A stretch of DNA of 18,909 nucleotides from Methanobacteriaceae archaeon UBA349 (GCA_002509745.1 DAWK01000072.1:61001-79909), one strand, 5' to 3'; numbered from the stretch's first letter, positions 7,653 through 16,468 are shown. The notes: generated from the letters alone by a model not told the origin. Program-made: numbers and translations.

Positions 7653-9370
7653 TATTTATGGGTGAAGTAGAATTTTATCTTTTCTGATGTTATTTCATCC
7701 ACCCGAGCAAATCCAAATCTTTCTAGTTGGACTTCATCATCTACTGAAAGTTTTCTGCAATCCGGTTCACAGAATCCTTCAACAATACTTGCATCAGGCA
7801 TTACCACTTCTGCAGAAATATTATCATCAGCAGGAACCCACTGAACTACTTGGGCCTTTATAGAGCGGGCATCTTCAAAAGATTGGCTGTGATAGATAAC
7901 ATTTTCACCATTGAGAGAAACATTTACGGCATCCATTAACCTTAAGATTTTTCCATCGCTTCCAGCTTTAATTTCAGATTCAGATTTTTCAGAAATGGTA
8001 GCTTTTAAATCGTCCGCTGCTAAATAAACTTCACCATTAAATAGTAAATTCCGCTCTCCTCGCTCTAAAAAGTCAGGATGTAGGGGCCTTTCAATATTTT
8101 GACATACTTCATCTGGAACCTCTTGAATGGTAACTCTTTTTGGTTTCCACACAAAGAAATAACGGTTTGCAGTCTCCTCAAGGATATTACGGTTTAATCC
8201 ATAAACTTTTTTCCAACTTATAATTGAATCAGAAATTTTAGTCCCAATTTCCTTCATTAATTCCTGAATGGAATCTGGAGTGATTCCTCTTCGAGCAATA
8301 GCTCTAATAGTTCCTAAACGAGGGTCGTCCCATCCCCAATATTTTCCTTCTTCAATTCCAGCAAGTGCTTGGGAAGTACTTAAGGCCACATCATCCATTT
8401 TAAGTCGCCCATAGTGAATAAATGCTGGAATTTCCCATCCAAAGTGGCTGTAAAGATAAGATTGTTTTTCTGAGTTGGCCAAATGGTCTTTTCCTCTTAA
8501 AACATGAGTTATTCCCATTAAATGATCATCTACAGCCACTGAAAAGTTCATCATAGGATAAATTTTGTATTTAAAACCGATTCTAGGATGTTCTGCATCC
8601 ACAATCCTCATAGCCACCCAATCACGAATCGCAGGATTTTTATGATTTATATCAGTTTTAACTCTTAAAACAGCGTCACCTTCATCCATATTGAACATTT
8701 TTTCCCAGGATTTAAGACTTTCTTCTACAGATGAGTCCCGACATGGACAAGGCTGACAATTATCCTTTAACTTCTTGAATTCTCCTCCATCACAAGAGCA
8801 CATATAAGCCTGGCCTAATTCAATGAGTTTTTTTGCATAATCATAATATATGGGAATTCTATCACTTTGAATAAATGTTTCATGACACTCTACTCCCATC
8901 CAGGCCAGATCTTCAGGAATCATTTCATATGCATCCATGTAAACTCTACGTGGATCTGTATCTTCAATACGCAGTACTAATTTACCTTTGTACCGCTTTG
9001 CATATTCCTGGTTTAAAACTGCTGCTCTGGCATGACCAATATGTAGCGGTCCGCTTGGATTAGGGGCGAATCTTAAAACAACATTTTCATGAGGTTCAGG
9101 TAGATCACTTAGGCCTTTTTCCTCAGTTTTCTTTTTTTCTTCTACTTTACCACCTAACTTTTCAAGTTCAAATGATTGATCTTCAAAGCTCAGGGAATTG
9201 ACTTTTTCAACCATTGATTTTGCTAGTGGAACAATCTTTTTGGATTCTTTTCTGAGTTCCGGCTCAGAACTCATTATTGAACCAACCACTGCCCCATCAT
9301 TGGCCTTGCCCTTGTGTTTAATTGCATTAATTAGAGAATATTTATAAATCACATTTTCTAAATCACTCAT
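7652..9370 (-). CDS. gltX: Glutamyl-tRNA synthetase, archaeal type
   Basis: A 572-residue class I synthetase that charges tRNA with glutamate. In archaea the same enzyme also supplies Glu-tRNA(Gln) for the GatDE amidotransferase. Residues 1-95 form the archaeal N-terminal extension. The HIGH motif is in APNPSGPLHIGHARA (102-116), followed by LRIEDTDPRR (133-142). A metal-site cysteine set is C191, C193, C205, C208 and C210. The C-terminal third is the beta-barrel anticodon-binding part. The KMSKS-equivalent reads ALSTSQALAGI (329-339): the lysine expected after STS is glutamine (Q334). The frame opens at ATG 9382, but GGGTGG inside the extension serves as ribosome binding site for ATG 9370, which gives the usual start MSDLENVIYKY. 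It has its own TATA box at 9431-9438 and is followed by dapL. Confidence 0.95.
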   Translation of the reverse strand: MSDLENVIYKYSLINAIKHKGKANDGAVVGSIMSSEPELRKESKKIVPLAKSMVEKVNSLSFEDQSFELEKLGGKVEEKKKTEEKGLSDLPEPHENVVLRFAPNPSGPLHIGHARAAVLNQEYAKRYKGKLVLRIEDTDPRRVYMDAYEMIPEDLAWMGVECHETFIQSDRIPIYYDYAKKLIELGQAYMCSCDGGEFKKLKDNCQPCPCRDSSVEESLKSWEKMFNMDEGDAVLRVKTDINHKNPAIRDWVAMRIVDAEHPRIGFKYKIYPMMNFSVAVDDHLMGITHVLRGKDHLANSEKQSYLYSHFGWEIPAFIHYGRLKMDDVALSTSQALAGIEEGKYWGWDDPRLGTIRAIARRGITPDSIQELMKEIGTKISDSIISWKKVYGLNRNILEETANRYFFVWKPKRVTIQEVPDEVCQNIERPLHPDFLERGERNLLFNGEVYLAADDLKATISEKSESEIKAGSDGKILRLMDAVNVSLNGENVIYHSQSFEDARSIKAQVVQWVPADDNISAEVVMPDASIVEGFCEPDCRKLSVDDEVQLERFGFARVDEITSEKIKFYFTHK

Positions 9371-9430
9371 AGAACCACCCATTGAATAGATTTCTATCGT
9401 TATATTGAACTTTAAATTGAAAATACCGTG

Positions 9431-9438
9431 TATATAAA
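9431..9438 (-). promoter_or_regulatory. gltX: TATA box of gltX
   Basis: Minus-strand TTTATATA, an excellent archaeal TATA match, with GGAAAG just upstream as possible BRE. Initiation near 9408 would give a leader of about 40 nt before ATG 9370. Confidence 0.6.
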
Positions 9439-9448
9439 CTTTCCAGTG

Positions 9449-9472
9449 CAGGTAAATTAATTGTGTTGCCTG
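9449..9472. promoter_or_regulatory. Imperfect dyad upstream of the gltX TATA box
   Basis: CAGGTAA, 10-nt spacer, TTGCCTG: 7-bp arms with one mismatch, centred about 26 bp upstream of the TATA box. It is GC-richer than the surrounding spacer, which suggests a bound protein (activator site or operator). Function is inferred. Confidence 0.35.
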
Positions 9473-9675
9473 ATTGGAGCAGTAATTCGTTACAAATCTG
9501 ACTTTGATTAATATCAGATATAATAAATTGAATATACTAAAATATAATAATATATAATTAAAATTTTTAAATAAGAATTAATAAAATTTAAGAAAATTCA
9601 ATAATTTAAACTAATTATCCATTTTTAGATAGGCTATGATTATTTAAATCTCTGAATAAATTACTTAATTAATCT

Positions 9676-9693
9676 TCTTAAATTAATTTAAGA
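9676..9693. repeat. 18-bp perfect palindrome downstream of idsA
   Basis: TCTTAAATTAATTTAAGA is fully self-complementary and could fold as a 7-bp stem with a TTAA loop. It begins 37 nt after the idsA stop on the minus strand. It may be a 3'-end structure or a weak terminator; A+T-rich, so chance is possible. Confidence 0.35.
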
Positions 9694-9730
9694 CAATTTA
9701 TAGTTATTTAATTATTTATTTTATCATCTT

Positions 9731-10720
9731 TTAATGCTGTCTTTGTAAAACAAAATCAGCAATCAATAAAAGTGCATCTTTTGCTTCAGAATCATCCAAT
9801 ATATCAAGTAGTTCCTTCGCTTTCTTCACATTATCCAGGGCCAAATCGTGAGCATATTGAATGGAACCATATTTTTCAAAGATACTAATGGCCTCATCTA
9901 CCCTATCTGGATTATTTTCTTTAAGAATAGTAATTAGAGTTTCTTTATCTTCTGGAGAAGCCTCTGCTAATGCCTTAACCACCATTAAAGTCATTTTTCC
10001 TTCAACAATGTCACTACCCACAGGTTTCCCCAATGATTCTTCATCACTTATAACATCCAAATAGTCGTCTTGTATCTGGAAAGAAAGGCCAATTAATCTA
10101 CCATACTCGGATAATGCTTCCACCTGCTCAGGATTTCCTCCACCCATAATAGCCCCGGCCTTGGTAGCAGCAGCTATTAATGCAGCGGTTTTTTTGTAGA
10201 TCATATTCATATATTCTGATTCCTTAACATCGAATTGTTCTTCAAAGCTCATATCGCAAGCTTGGCCTTCACATATTTTTATACATGAATCAACTACTAC
10301 TGCTAAAGCTTCATTAACTCGCTTATAAGATGAAACATCGATCTTTGTCCTAATGACAGTTTCAAAAGCCTTGGAGAATAGAGTATCCCCTGCTAGAATA
10401 GCCATAGGTTCACCCCAAAGAACATGCACTGATGGTTCTCCTCTGCGCATGTCATCTTTGTCCATTATATCGTCGTGAATCAATGAGAAAGTGTGGATCA
10501 ATTCTATAGCTGCTGCTGTTTTTAAAGCGTATTCTGGTTTTCCACCTACCGCCTGACAGCTTAAAACCGCAAGAGACGGCCTTATTTTTTTCCCGCCAGC
10601 ACTTGTAAGGTGATTTGATGAATCACGAAGTGCCTTTGGATTAATACTTGATAATGCTTCTTCAATTTCATGATCAATGCTTGCAGAATATTTTTTTAGA
10701 ATTTCGATTACTTCACTCAT
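9731..10720 (-). CDS. idsA: Short-chain isoprenyl diphosphate synthase (FPP/GGPP synthase)
   Basis: A 329-residue all-helical trans-prenyltransferase that condenses IPP with allylic diphosphates to make the farnesyl and geranylgeranyl diphosphates used for archaeal ether lipids. The first aspartate-rich motif is DDIMD (83-87) in [18 protein letters not shown]; the second is DDYLD (218-222) in [22 protein letters not shown] (42-50) is the conserved IPP-binding region. The order MTH48-49-50 matches Methanothermobacter, where IdsA is a bifunctional FPP/GGPP synthase; product length here is inferred from that. The frame includes TTG 10723, but ATG 10720 is the start: it overlaps the last base of the RNase J stop (TGATG) and has GGAGGGG just upstream. 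This implies translational coupling to RNase J. It is probably the last gene of the fni-rnj-idsA unit. Confidence 0.95.
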   Translation of the reverse strand: MSEVIEILKKYSASIDHEIEEALSSINPKALRDSSNHLTSAGGKKIRPSLAVLSCQAVGGKPEYALKTAAAIELIHTFSLIHDDIMDKDDMRRGEPSVHVLWGEPMAILAGDTLFSKAFETVIRTKIDVSSYKRVNEALAVVVDSCIKICEGQACDMSFEEQFDVKESEYMNMIYKKTAALIAAATKAGAIMGGGNPEQVEALSEYGRLIGLSFQIQDDYLDVISDEESLGKPVGSDIVEGKMTLMVVKALAEASPEDKETLITILKENNPDRVDEAISIFEKYGSIQYAHDLALDNVKKAKELLDILDDSEAKDALLLIADFVLQRQH

Positions 10721-12069
10721 CAAACCCCTCCATCAAAAACTTGTGCTTGTCCATTTCTAAGTACGTGAACATCATTACCCATTTTATACCCTTCTTCCTC
10801 AGCAAGTTCTGCATAAGCAGATAACATGTTAAGATCCCCATGTGATGGAATGATATGTACTGGGTTTAGCATTCTTATAAAGTCCCGGTGGTCCTCTCTT
10901 CCAGCATGCCCTGAAACATGAGCATTACTGTATATTCTGGCCCCACTAGAACCTAAACGTCTTTCCATAAGATTTCTATTTGCTATATTCATAGGATTAG
11001 GAATAACCGGAGCAGATATTACTACATTGTCTCCTCTTTGAATATTAAATTGAGTTTTTGCATTAGCAATACGAGGTAGTAATGCATCAGGTTCTCCCTG
11101 GTGACCGGTTGTAATTAATAAATAATCTTCTCTTTTATCTTCCGCCCGAGCAAGCGCCTTGCTTACAGATTTAGGACTTCCATAAATACTGGCATTAGGT
11201 GGAAGTTTAAGAATACCCATTGTTTCTGCTAAAGAACAATATCTCTCCATTGAACGGCCCAAAAGTAGCATTTGACGATCACTTTGGCTTGCTATATCAC
11301 TAATAGCTTGAATTCGCTCAATATGTGAAGAAAAAGTGGTGACCACCATTCCCTCCTTTTCTTCCATTGGGCCTAACATAATATCTTCTAATACCATTTT
11401 AGCTACTTTTTCAGAGTGAGTCTTTACTTCTTGCATCTCTGCTGCTCGAGTAGTCTCCACTATAAGTGCTAGAACTCCTTTTCGTCCTAGTTCTCTTAGC
11501 CGGCTGTAATCAGGTGGAGAAGATATTTTCTGGTGATTATCAAATTTAAAATCATTAGCATATACCACTATTCCTTCAGAAGTATGCAAAGCTGCCATAA
11601 CTGCTTGAGGAATACTGTGAGTAGCATTAATAAACTCCAAGGTTATATCAGGAGATATTTGACATTTCTCACCAGCATTTAAAACCTGTAGCCTATTGGT
11701 AACACTAAATTTCTTTTCTCCTTTGATAGTTCTCTCTAAAAGAGCTAGAGTATAAGGTGTAGCAATAATAGGTGCCCCATATCTATGGGCTAACTTGGCT
11801 ACTGCACCAATGTGATCCAGATGCCCATGGGTGAATACAATGGCCCTAACCTTTCCATCGACATCTTTCATCAGAGTATCGTCTGGAATAACCCCTCTTT
11901 CAATTAAATCTAAACTATGCATTCGTGATATATCAGTATCTTCATGAATGTGTAATCGGTCCAGGTGGATTCCCATGTCAAATATTACTACATCGTCTCC
12001 TACCTTCACAGCAGACATGTTCTTTCCTATTTCTTCATATCCACCAATAGCAATAACTTCTACGCTCAC
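10720..12069 (-). CDS. rnj: Archaeal ribonuclease J (beta-CASP exoribonuclease)
   Basis: A 449-residue metallo-beta-lactamase/beta-CASP nuclease. Euryarchaeal RNase J degrades RNA 5' to 3'. The zinc-binding motif HGHLDH is at 81-86 (in [16 protein letters not shown]), with H151, D173 (in YANDFKFD), the late SGHAG motif (H388) and IIPSHGD (H410). There are no N-terminal KH domains, so it is RNase J rather than the CPSF-like archaeal proteins. The open frame reaches 12102, overlapping fni. However, the start is GTG 12069: GGAGGTCAT, inside the end of fni, is the ribosome binding site and the product begins [15 protein letters not shown]. The gap to the fni stop is one base, and the stop overlaps the idsA start. 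RNA turnover and isoprenoid synthesis are therefore translated from one message. Confidence 0.93.
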   Translation of the reverse strand: MSVEVIAIGGYEEIGKNMSAVKVGDDVVIFDMGIHLDRLHIHEDTDISRMHSLDLIERGVIPDDTLMKDVDGKVRAIVFTHGHLDHIGAVAKLAHRYGAPIIATPYTLALLERTIKGEKKFSVTNRLQVLNAGEKCQISPDITLEFINATHSIPQAVMAALHTSEGIVVYANDFKFDNHQKISSPPDYSRLRELGRKGVLALIVETTRAAEMQEVKTHSEKVAKMVLEDIMLGPMEEKEGMVVTTFSSHIERIQAISDIASQSDRQMLLLGRSMERYCSLAETMGILKLPPNASIYGSPKSVSKALARAEDKREDYLLITTGHQGEPDALLPRIANAKTQFNIQRGDNVVISAPVIPNPMNIANRNLMERRLGSSGARIYSNAHVSGHAGREDHRDFIRMLNPVHIIPSHGDLNMLSAYAELAEEEGYKMGNDVHVLRNGQAQVFDGGV

Positions 12070-12070
12070 G

Positions 12071-13123
12071 TTATGACCTCCTTGCGTATTTTTGTGTATC
12101 AAAGCCCCTTTCTTGTAACCATTCTCTTGTTTGGCCCCTTATAATTAATTTAGATGATTTTAATTCCTCTAAATTAGATGCCCCAACCAGAAACATGGCT
12201 ACTTTTAAAGACTCTTGGAATCTTTCAATAACTTTAATTATATCTTTATAACCAATATAAGCTTCTTTTAAAACAGGTAAAGCAATTCCCACAGATTCAG
12301 CTCCGAGAGCAATTGCTTTTGCAGCATCTAAGCCACTCCTTATTCCTCCAGAAGATAATACTGGAATATTAACTGACTGAGTTACTTCCACCGTACTAAC
12401 GGCTGTAGGTATTCCCCAGTCCCAATATAAATCACCCATATAAGTATCATCAGCGCGGTAAGTTTCCACTGCAGCCCAACTGGTTCCTCCAGAACCTGCT
12501 ACATCTATAGCATCAACACCTTTTTTTTCTAAAAGTACTGCGTCTTCAAAGGAAATTCCAGCTCCAGTCTCTTTAGCAACTACTGGAACATCTACCGTTT
12601 TTACTATCTCTCCAATGGAATCTAAAAATCCAGTGGCATCTATATCACCTTCAGGTTGAATAGATTCTTGTAAAGGATTTAAGTGAACTGCCAAAGCATC
12701 AGCATCAATCATTTCAACTGCTTGATGTGCATATTCTATTTGAGGAGCTCCTATATTCCCAATTAAAAGAGAAGAAGGTGCTTCTTTTCTGGCCACATCA
12801 TAAGTATTAATAAGTTCTGGGTTTTCAATAGCAGCTCTCTGGCTTCCTAAACCCATACCAATACCTAATTTATCAACTGCTTTAGCTAATTCTCTATTTA
12901 ATGATAAAGCAGAGGGATGGCCCCCAGTCATGGCAGAAATAATTATGGGAGAATTTAGTTCTTTCCCTAAGAGTTCTGTACTTAAATCAATTTTTTCTTT
13001 GTTTAATTCGGGCAATGCTCTATGAATAAATTCTATATCATTAAACCCTGTTTTTTTATTCTTATACTGCACATCGCAGTGCGCGCATATTAATAAATGT
13101 TCCAACTTCCTATCTGAAATCAT
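12071..13123 (-). CDS. fni: Isopentenyl-diphosphate delta-isomerase, type 2
   Basis: A 350-residue FMN- and NAD(P)H-dependent TIM-barrel enzyme that interconverts IPP and DMAPP. Diagnostic segments: the start [10 protein letters not shown], the TGGHP loop (67-71), [11 protein letters not shown] (90-100), GNIGAPQ (122-128), HLNPLQE (147-153) with the metal-linked Q152/E153, the FMN-contacting K184 in [16 protein letters not shown] (210-216), and SSGGIRSG with the phosphate-binding region [13 protein letters not shown] 13123 gives the standard family start, though its ribosome site (GGGA) is weak. It follows a 475-bp spacer with its own TATA candidate and leads the tight fni-rnj-idsA unit. It uses the IPP formed by the isopentenyl phosphate kinase encoded next upstream and supplies DMAPP to IdsA. 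Confidence 0.96.
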   Translation of the reverse strand: MISDRKLEHLLICAHCDVQYKNKKTGFNDIEFIHRALPELNKEKIDLSTELLGKELNSPIIISAMTGGHPSALSLNRELAKAVDKLGIGMGLGSQRAAIENPELINTYDVARKEAPSSLLIGNIGAPQIEYAHQAVEMIDADALAVHLNPLQESIQPEGDIDATGFLDSIGEIVKTVDVPVVAKETGAGISFEDAVLLEKKGVDAIDVAGSGGTSWAAVETYRADDTYMGDLYWDWGIPTAVSTVEVTQSVNIPVLSSGGIRSGLDAAKAIALGAESVGIALPVLKEAYIGYKDIIKVIERFQESLKVAMFLVGASNLEELKSSKLIIRGQTREWLQERGFDTQKYARRS

Positions 13124-13158
13124 TTTAACGTCCCTTTGTAATTAATCATTGTGATTTA

Positions 13159-13180
13159 TTAAATAATCGTTTAAATAATC
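13159..13180. repeat. Tandem 10-bp direct repeat in the fni leader
   Basis: TTAAATAATC occurs twice with a GT between (12-bp period), at 13159-13168 and 13171-13180, about 40 nt before the fni start and downstream of the predicted transcription start. It could be a regulator site; the low complexity makes chance possible. Confidence 0.35.
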
Positions 13181-13224
13181 AGGAATAATAAAACCCAAAC
13201 TAACCCAGAAAATTTTAAATACTT

Positions 13225-13234
13225 TTTATAAAAC
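13225..13234 (-). promoter_or_regulatory. TATA box candidate of fni-rnj-idsA
   Basis: TTTTATAAAA, symmetric, would start transcription on the minus strand near 13203, giving a leader of about 80 nt that contains the direct repeat. Based on resemblance only. Confidence 0.4.
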
Positions 13235-13558
13235 ATTTCAAATTAAGTTGGATTTTTTTGGTATTTATTACCACCAAATTAATATTTTTATGCAATAATA
13301 TGTTTTTATCAGAATATTAAGAATTATTTGTGATATTCATTGATCCTTTAACCTATTTAGTAACACTTAACATATAATATTGATTATTTTAATGCTATTT
13401 TTGTTTTTCTTAAGTATAATTTTAATTAAGTAACTAATTAGCAACTAATCAAATTATTAACATTAATGCAAATTGAAATTGATAATCATGAATTTTTAAT
13501 AAAGAATTTAAAATATCATTAAGTAATTTAAAGCAAATTTATTATAAATCAAATATTG

Positions 13559-13575
13559 TATATAATGATTATATA
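13559..13575. repeat. Palindrome downstream of the IPK gene
   Basis: TATATAAT, G, ATTATATA: 8-bp arms around one base, 23 nt after the IPK stop on the minus strand. It may be an mRNA 3' structure; A+T-only pairing. Confidence 0.3.
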
Positions 13576-13598
13576 TCTAATTTAATATTTCAAACTGT

Positions 13599-14417
13599 TT
13601 ATTTCTTTCTTATAGTAGTACCCAGAACTTTTTCACCATATAATGCATTTTGAACAAGATTTTCGTGTTCAGCATTAATGATCTCAGAGGTTATTCCAAT
13701 TTCAGCTAGTTCTAAAAGTTCTTTAATTTTTCCAACCATGCCTCCGGTGACATCAATATTGGTTGTGGAATCCAGTGATTCCAGATCTTTTAATGAACTA
13801 AGCTCTGAAATTAATTCTGCATCTGAGTATTTTTTAGGATTTTTATTATATACTCCATCTACGTCTGTGCCTAAAATAACTCTTTCAGGCCTTAAATTTT
13901 TGGCCAGATAATTTATGATTTGGTCTCCAGAAACCACAGCCATTTTAATAGTTTCTTCTAAATCAGAAACTACATCGCCATATATAACTGGAACAAAACC
14001 ATTTTCAAGATATTTTTTTATTATATCTAAATCTGCTAGTTCAATTCTTTTATTTCTAGTAATTATAAATGAAGAAGGTTGTATAGACACTACAAAAATC
14101 CCTTCTTCAATGAGAGCATCACATACCATACTATTTAATTTTTTAACCCATTTTTGAGTTAAAGAGAATCCAATTTTCTTTTTTTCAAATTCTGCTTCAC
14201 TGGAAATTGTATTTCCAATCTGATATTCACTGGCAAATGGATGTCCAAAGGACCCTGCACCATGAACAATAATTAATCCATTAGAATCATTGGTATTAAG
14301 ATGATTTAAAGCATTTTTAATTTCTTTAGATATTCTTTTGAGATTTTTATTATTTATAGTAGGCGTTTTAGCACCTTTTTCAGTAATTATGCTTCCACCA
14401 AGCTTTAAAATCATCAT
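13599..14417 (-). CDS. ipk: Isopentenyl phosphate kinase
   Basis: A 272-residue amino-acid-kinase-fold enzyme that phosphorylates isopentenyl phosphate to IPP with ATP, the last step of the modified archaeal mevalonate route. The N-terminal ATP-binding segment is ILKLGGSIITEK (3-14). The substrate-phosphate and catalytic segment is VHGAGSFGHPFA (51-62), where H59 matches the conserved histidine (H60 in the Methanothermobacter enzyme, MTH47). VYGDVV and the late DVTGGMVGKIKELL segment are family features. The frame can open at GTG 14426, but this lies in the ribosome site AAGGTG; ATG 14417 with 6-nt spacing is better, and an adjacent second ATG at 14414 is possible. A TATA-like TTTATACA on the minus strand (14442-14435) is very close to the start, so a near-leaderless internal promoter is conceivable. 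It lies 153 bp after mvk. Confidence 0.94.
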   Translation of the reverse strand: MMILKLGGSIITEKGAKTPTINNKNLKRISKEIKNALNHLNTNDSNGLIIVHGAGSFGHPFASEYQIGNTISSEAEFEKKKIGFSLTQKWVKKLNSMVCDALIEEGIFVVSIQPSSFIITRNKRIELADLDIIKKYLENGFVPVIYGDVVSDLEETIKMAVVSGDQIINYLAKNLRPERVILGTDVDGVYNKNPKKYSDAELISELSSLKDLESLDSTTNIDVTGGMVGKIKELLELAEIGITSEIINAEHENLVQNALYGEKVLGTTIRKK

Positions 14418-14550
14418 AATTTGCACCTTAACTATGTATAAACTATAATTGTTTTAATGGACGTTATATTTAGATATTACATTATTATTAATAAAATATT
14501 AGATATTTATTCAAATATTTCATTCTATTAACTATTTCAGCATATAATCA

Positions 14551-14572
14551 AATTAAACGTCTTAGTTTAATT
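14551..14572 (-). repeat. Stem-loop overlapping the mvk stop codon
   Basis: AATTAAAC, 6-nt loop, GTTTAATT: a perfect 8-bp stem that contains two bases of the mvk stop TAA (14573-14571). It lies exactly at the 3' end of mvk, so it may be an mRNA end-protecting or processing structure before ipk. Confidence 0.4.
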
Positions 14573-15551
14573 ATTTATGGATTATTATGCCTTTTTTTGA
14601 AAAATCAGCTTTTATAGCATTTTCCTTTTTTCTAAGTTCCGCAAGAACCTGGTTTCCATTGCCATTACACAAAGCAATCATACTACCCCCACCACCAGCT
14701 CCTGTGATTTTGGATCCTATAGCTCCAGCTTTACGAGCAATATAAACCATATCTGAGAGTTCAAGAGTATTTACTCCTATAGCATCAAGAAGGCCATGAT
14801 TAATGTTCATTAATTCCCCTAATGCTTCCATTTTCTCATTACTTAATTGATTCAGGTTAAGTAAAGATTTTGCTTCATTGGTAATCTTTCCTATAGAATC
14901 AATAACGGGATCCATAATTTCTGGATTGGAATCTCTTCTTTTTTTTACACCAGCAACCATTTCACCGGTGTTGCCTCTACTTGAAGTATAACCAATCACT
15001 ATGTAATCTTCTAAATCTGATTTCAAAGAAATAACTTCAGAATTTTCAGATAGATAAATTATGCCACCAAAGGCACTAATTGTAGTATCCAGAGGACTAG
15101 CTGATCCTTGAACTTTAATTTCAATTTCATGAGCCATTTTAGCAATTTTGGAAACAAAAATATCTCTTTGATGATAATTTTCCAGAGCAGCTAGAGTGGC
15201 CACCGTAACTGCAGCTGAGGATCCTAGTCCTGCACCAATAGGCATTTCCATATCCAATATTATATCAATAGGAGATACATCGTGAAGTTTTAAAACAGCC
15301 TCAAGAACATATTTAACAATACCCGAATGGCCTTTAATTAACTTTATATTCCCCTCAATCAAGTCAAGTTCTGCTTTTAGATTTAAAATAGGGGATTCAA
15401 AAGTAGCAATATTAGTATTATTAATATTTCCTTTTTTTATGGTTATGGTGGCTCTTTTATCAACTGCGAAAGCAATAGCTGGTTTACCAAAAACAACAGC
15501 ATGCTCTCCAAAAAGAATGGCCTTTCCCGGTGCAGAAGCTACAGATTGCAT
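14571..15551 (-). CDS. mvk: Mevalonate kinase
   Basis: A 326-residue GHMP-family kinase that phosphorylates mevalonate to 5-phosphomevalonate with ATP. All three GHMP motifs are clear: APGKAILFGEHAVVFG (7-22), PIGAGLGSSAAVTVA (104-118) and ITGAGGGGSMIAL near the C-terminus. The catalytic aspartate is D155 in GSASPLDTTISAFGG. Length and start (MQSVASAPGK) agree with archaeal mevalonate kinases. ATG 15551 has only a weak AGGT upstream. A TATA-like CTATATATAG (15561-15570) is too close to the start to be a normal promoter for it. Upstream neighbour: the MEMO1-family gene; downstream: isopentenyl phosphate kinase. The intervening steps of the modified mevalonate pathway are not encoded in this window. 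Confidence 0.95.
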   Translation of the reverse strand: MQSVASAPGKAILFGEHAVVFGKPAIAFAVDKRATITIKKGNINNTNIATFESPILNLKAELDLIEGNIKLIKGHSGIVKYVLEAVLKLHDVSPIDIILDMEMPIGAGLGSSAAVTVATLAALENYHQRDIFVSKIAKMAHEIEIKVQGSASPLDTTISAFGGIIYLSENSEVISLKSDLEDYIVIGYTSSRGNTGEMVAGVKKRRDSNPEIMDPVIDSIGKITNEAKSLLNLNQLSNEKMEALGELMNINHGLLDAIGVNTLELSDMVYIARKAGAIGSKITGAGGGGSMIALCNGNGNQVLAELRKKENAIKADFSKKGIIIHK

Positions 15552-15601
15552 ATAATACCTATATATAGATCTAGCTAAGTAAAAAATTGTATCAGATTCT
15601 T

Positions 15602-15626
15602 AAAAAAGATTAATAATTGAATTAAT
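15602..15626 (-). terminator. Hairpin plus T6 after the MEMO1 gene
   Basis: On the minus strand ATTAAT, 6-nt loop, ATTAAT, then C and TTTTTT, starting 2 nt after the MEMO1-family stop codon. A weak AT stem followed by a T run is a plausible partial terminator inside the cluster. Confidence 0.4.
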
Positions 15627-15628
15627 GA

Positions 15629-16468
15629 CTACTTAAAAACAGCTGAAGCATATCCCACTACAGACGAAAAATCACCAGTGATATCACCACTAGTAGCATA
15701 TTTCAATAGTTTTCCATAAGAGGCATTTAACATCTTGGAAACTAAAATTGTGGTTGCTACGGGACCATAACCACACATAGTAACATTAATTTTGGAAATT
15801 CTATCCATCATCTGTTTTTCGTCCATTTTTTCAATGGATTCCAGTACATAATGGTCATTTCTAGAAGCTACTTCCTGCGTTTCATAATGAGTAAAATCCG
15901 TGCTGGCAATAATAACTACATCTCTTTCAAGTTTATGTATTGCATTTATTAAAGCCCTAGCAATTTCATGGGAAGTTTCCAAATCCTGCATCCAAATAGA
16001 TATAGGCACAATTTTAAATTCCTTTTGGAAATATTGTAAAAAAGGAATATGAACTTCGCAGCTGTGTTCTTGAGAGTGTGCGGTTAAATCAGAATCTAAA
16101 ATACGAGAATCGTTCAATAATTCACTGGCAAATTCCGTATCTATTTCAACATCACCTAAGGGAGTACTCCAAACTCCTTCCTTTGCAACAGAAACCCCAT
16201 AACCAATTCCCGTGTGATTAGGGCATAATATAATAAAAGTTTCTGGAAAACCGTCTTTTACAATCTCAGAATAAGAATGGGCAGCAACAGGCCCAGAATA
16301 AATAAATCCTGCGTGGGGTGCAAGAACACCTTTAATTTCGCGATTATTACCCTCTTCAGGAATTTGTCCAGGACCTAAACTATGTTTAAAACACCATTCA
16401 ATTCTCTTTTTTAGAGATTCCGGATCATCTTCATAGAAAATTCCTGCCACTGAAGGTTTCCTTATCAT
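15629..16468 (-). CDS. MEMO1 family protein
   Basis: A 279-residue protein of the MEMO1/COG1355 family, related in fold to class III (LigB-type) extradiol dioxygenases. Residues corresponding to the metal pocket of human MEMO1 are all present by motif: H52 (in APHAGFIYSGP), H85 (in LCPNHTG), D191 and H194 (in ASTDFTHYE) and C232 (in TMCGYGP). EHSCEVHIPFLQ (134-145) is also typical. The archaeal role is not established. The gene sits directly before mvk, and the family was once suggested as a candidate for a missing mevalonate-pathway enzyme, before a dehydratase/decarboxylase route was described. The ATG start at 16468 follows AGTGATTTT, giving the standard MIRKPSVAGIFY start. It is followed by a hairpin with T6 and lies 77 bp before mvk. 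Confidence 0.93.
   Translation of the reverse strand: MIRKPSVAGIFYEDDPESLKKRIEWCFKHSLGPGQIPEEGNNREIKGVLAPHAGFIYSGPVAAHSYSEIVKDGFPETFIILCPNHTGIGYGVSVAKEGVWSTPLGDVEIDTEFASELLNDSRILDSDLTAHSQEHSCEVHIPFLQYFQKEFKIVPISIWMQDLETSHEIARALINAIHKLERDVVIIASTDFTHYETQEVASRNDHYVLESIEKMDEKQMMDRISKINVTMCGYGPVATTILVSKMLNASYGKLLKYATSGDITGDFSSVVGYASAVFK

Larger units (their letters stand above)
9371..9730. other. gltX promoter / idsA trailer spacer
   Basis: This 360-bp AT-rich spacer has no coding potential. It holds the gltX TATA box, a comparatively GC-rich patch with a dyad (9449-9472) and an 18-bp palindrome behind idsA (9676-9693). It probably separates two transcription units of the minus-strand cluster. 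Confidence 0.5.
13124..13598. other. Long AT-rich spacer between IPK and fni
   Basis: This 475-bp spacer, the longest in the minus-strand cluster, has no coding potential on either strand that I can support. It holds a TATA candidate, a 10-bp direct repeat, and a palindrome behind IPK. An imperfect dyad built from TTTGGT and ACCAAA on the minus strand lies near 13256-13277. A small RNA cannot be excluded. Confidence 0.45.

Noticed and set aside
12070..12102. Longer RNase J N-terminus beginning [11 protein letters not shown]
   Set aside because: This segment is the end of fni read in another frame and contains the GGAGGTCAT ribosome site; the family start [10 protein letters not shown] at GTG 12069 fits.
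15561..15570. CTATATATAG as mvk promoter
   Set aside because: It is only about 10 bp from the mvk ATG, so initiation would fall inside the gene; the GHMP motif at residue 7 rules out a much later start.
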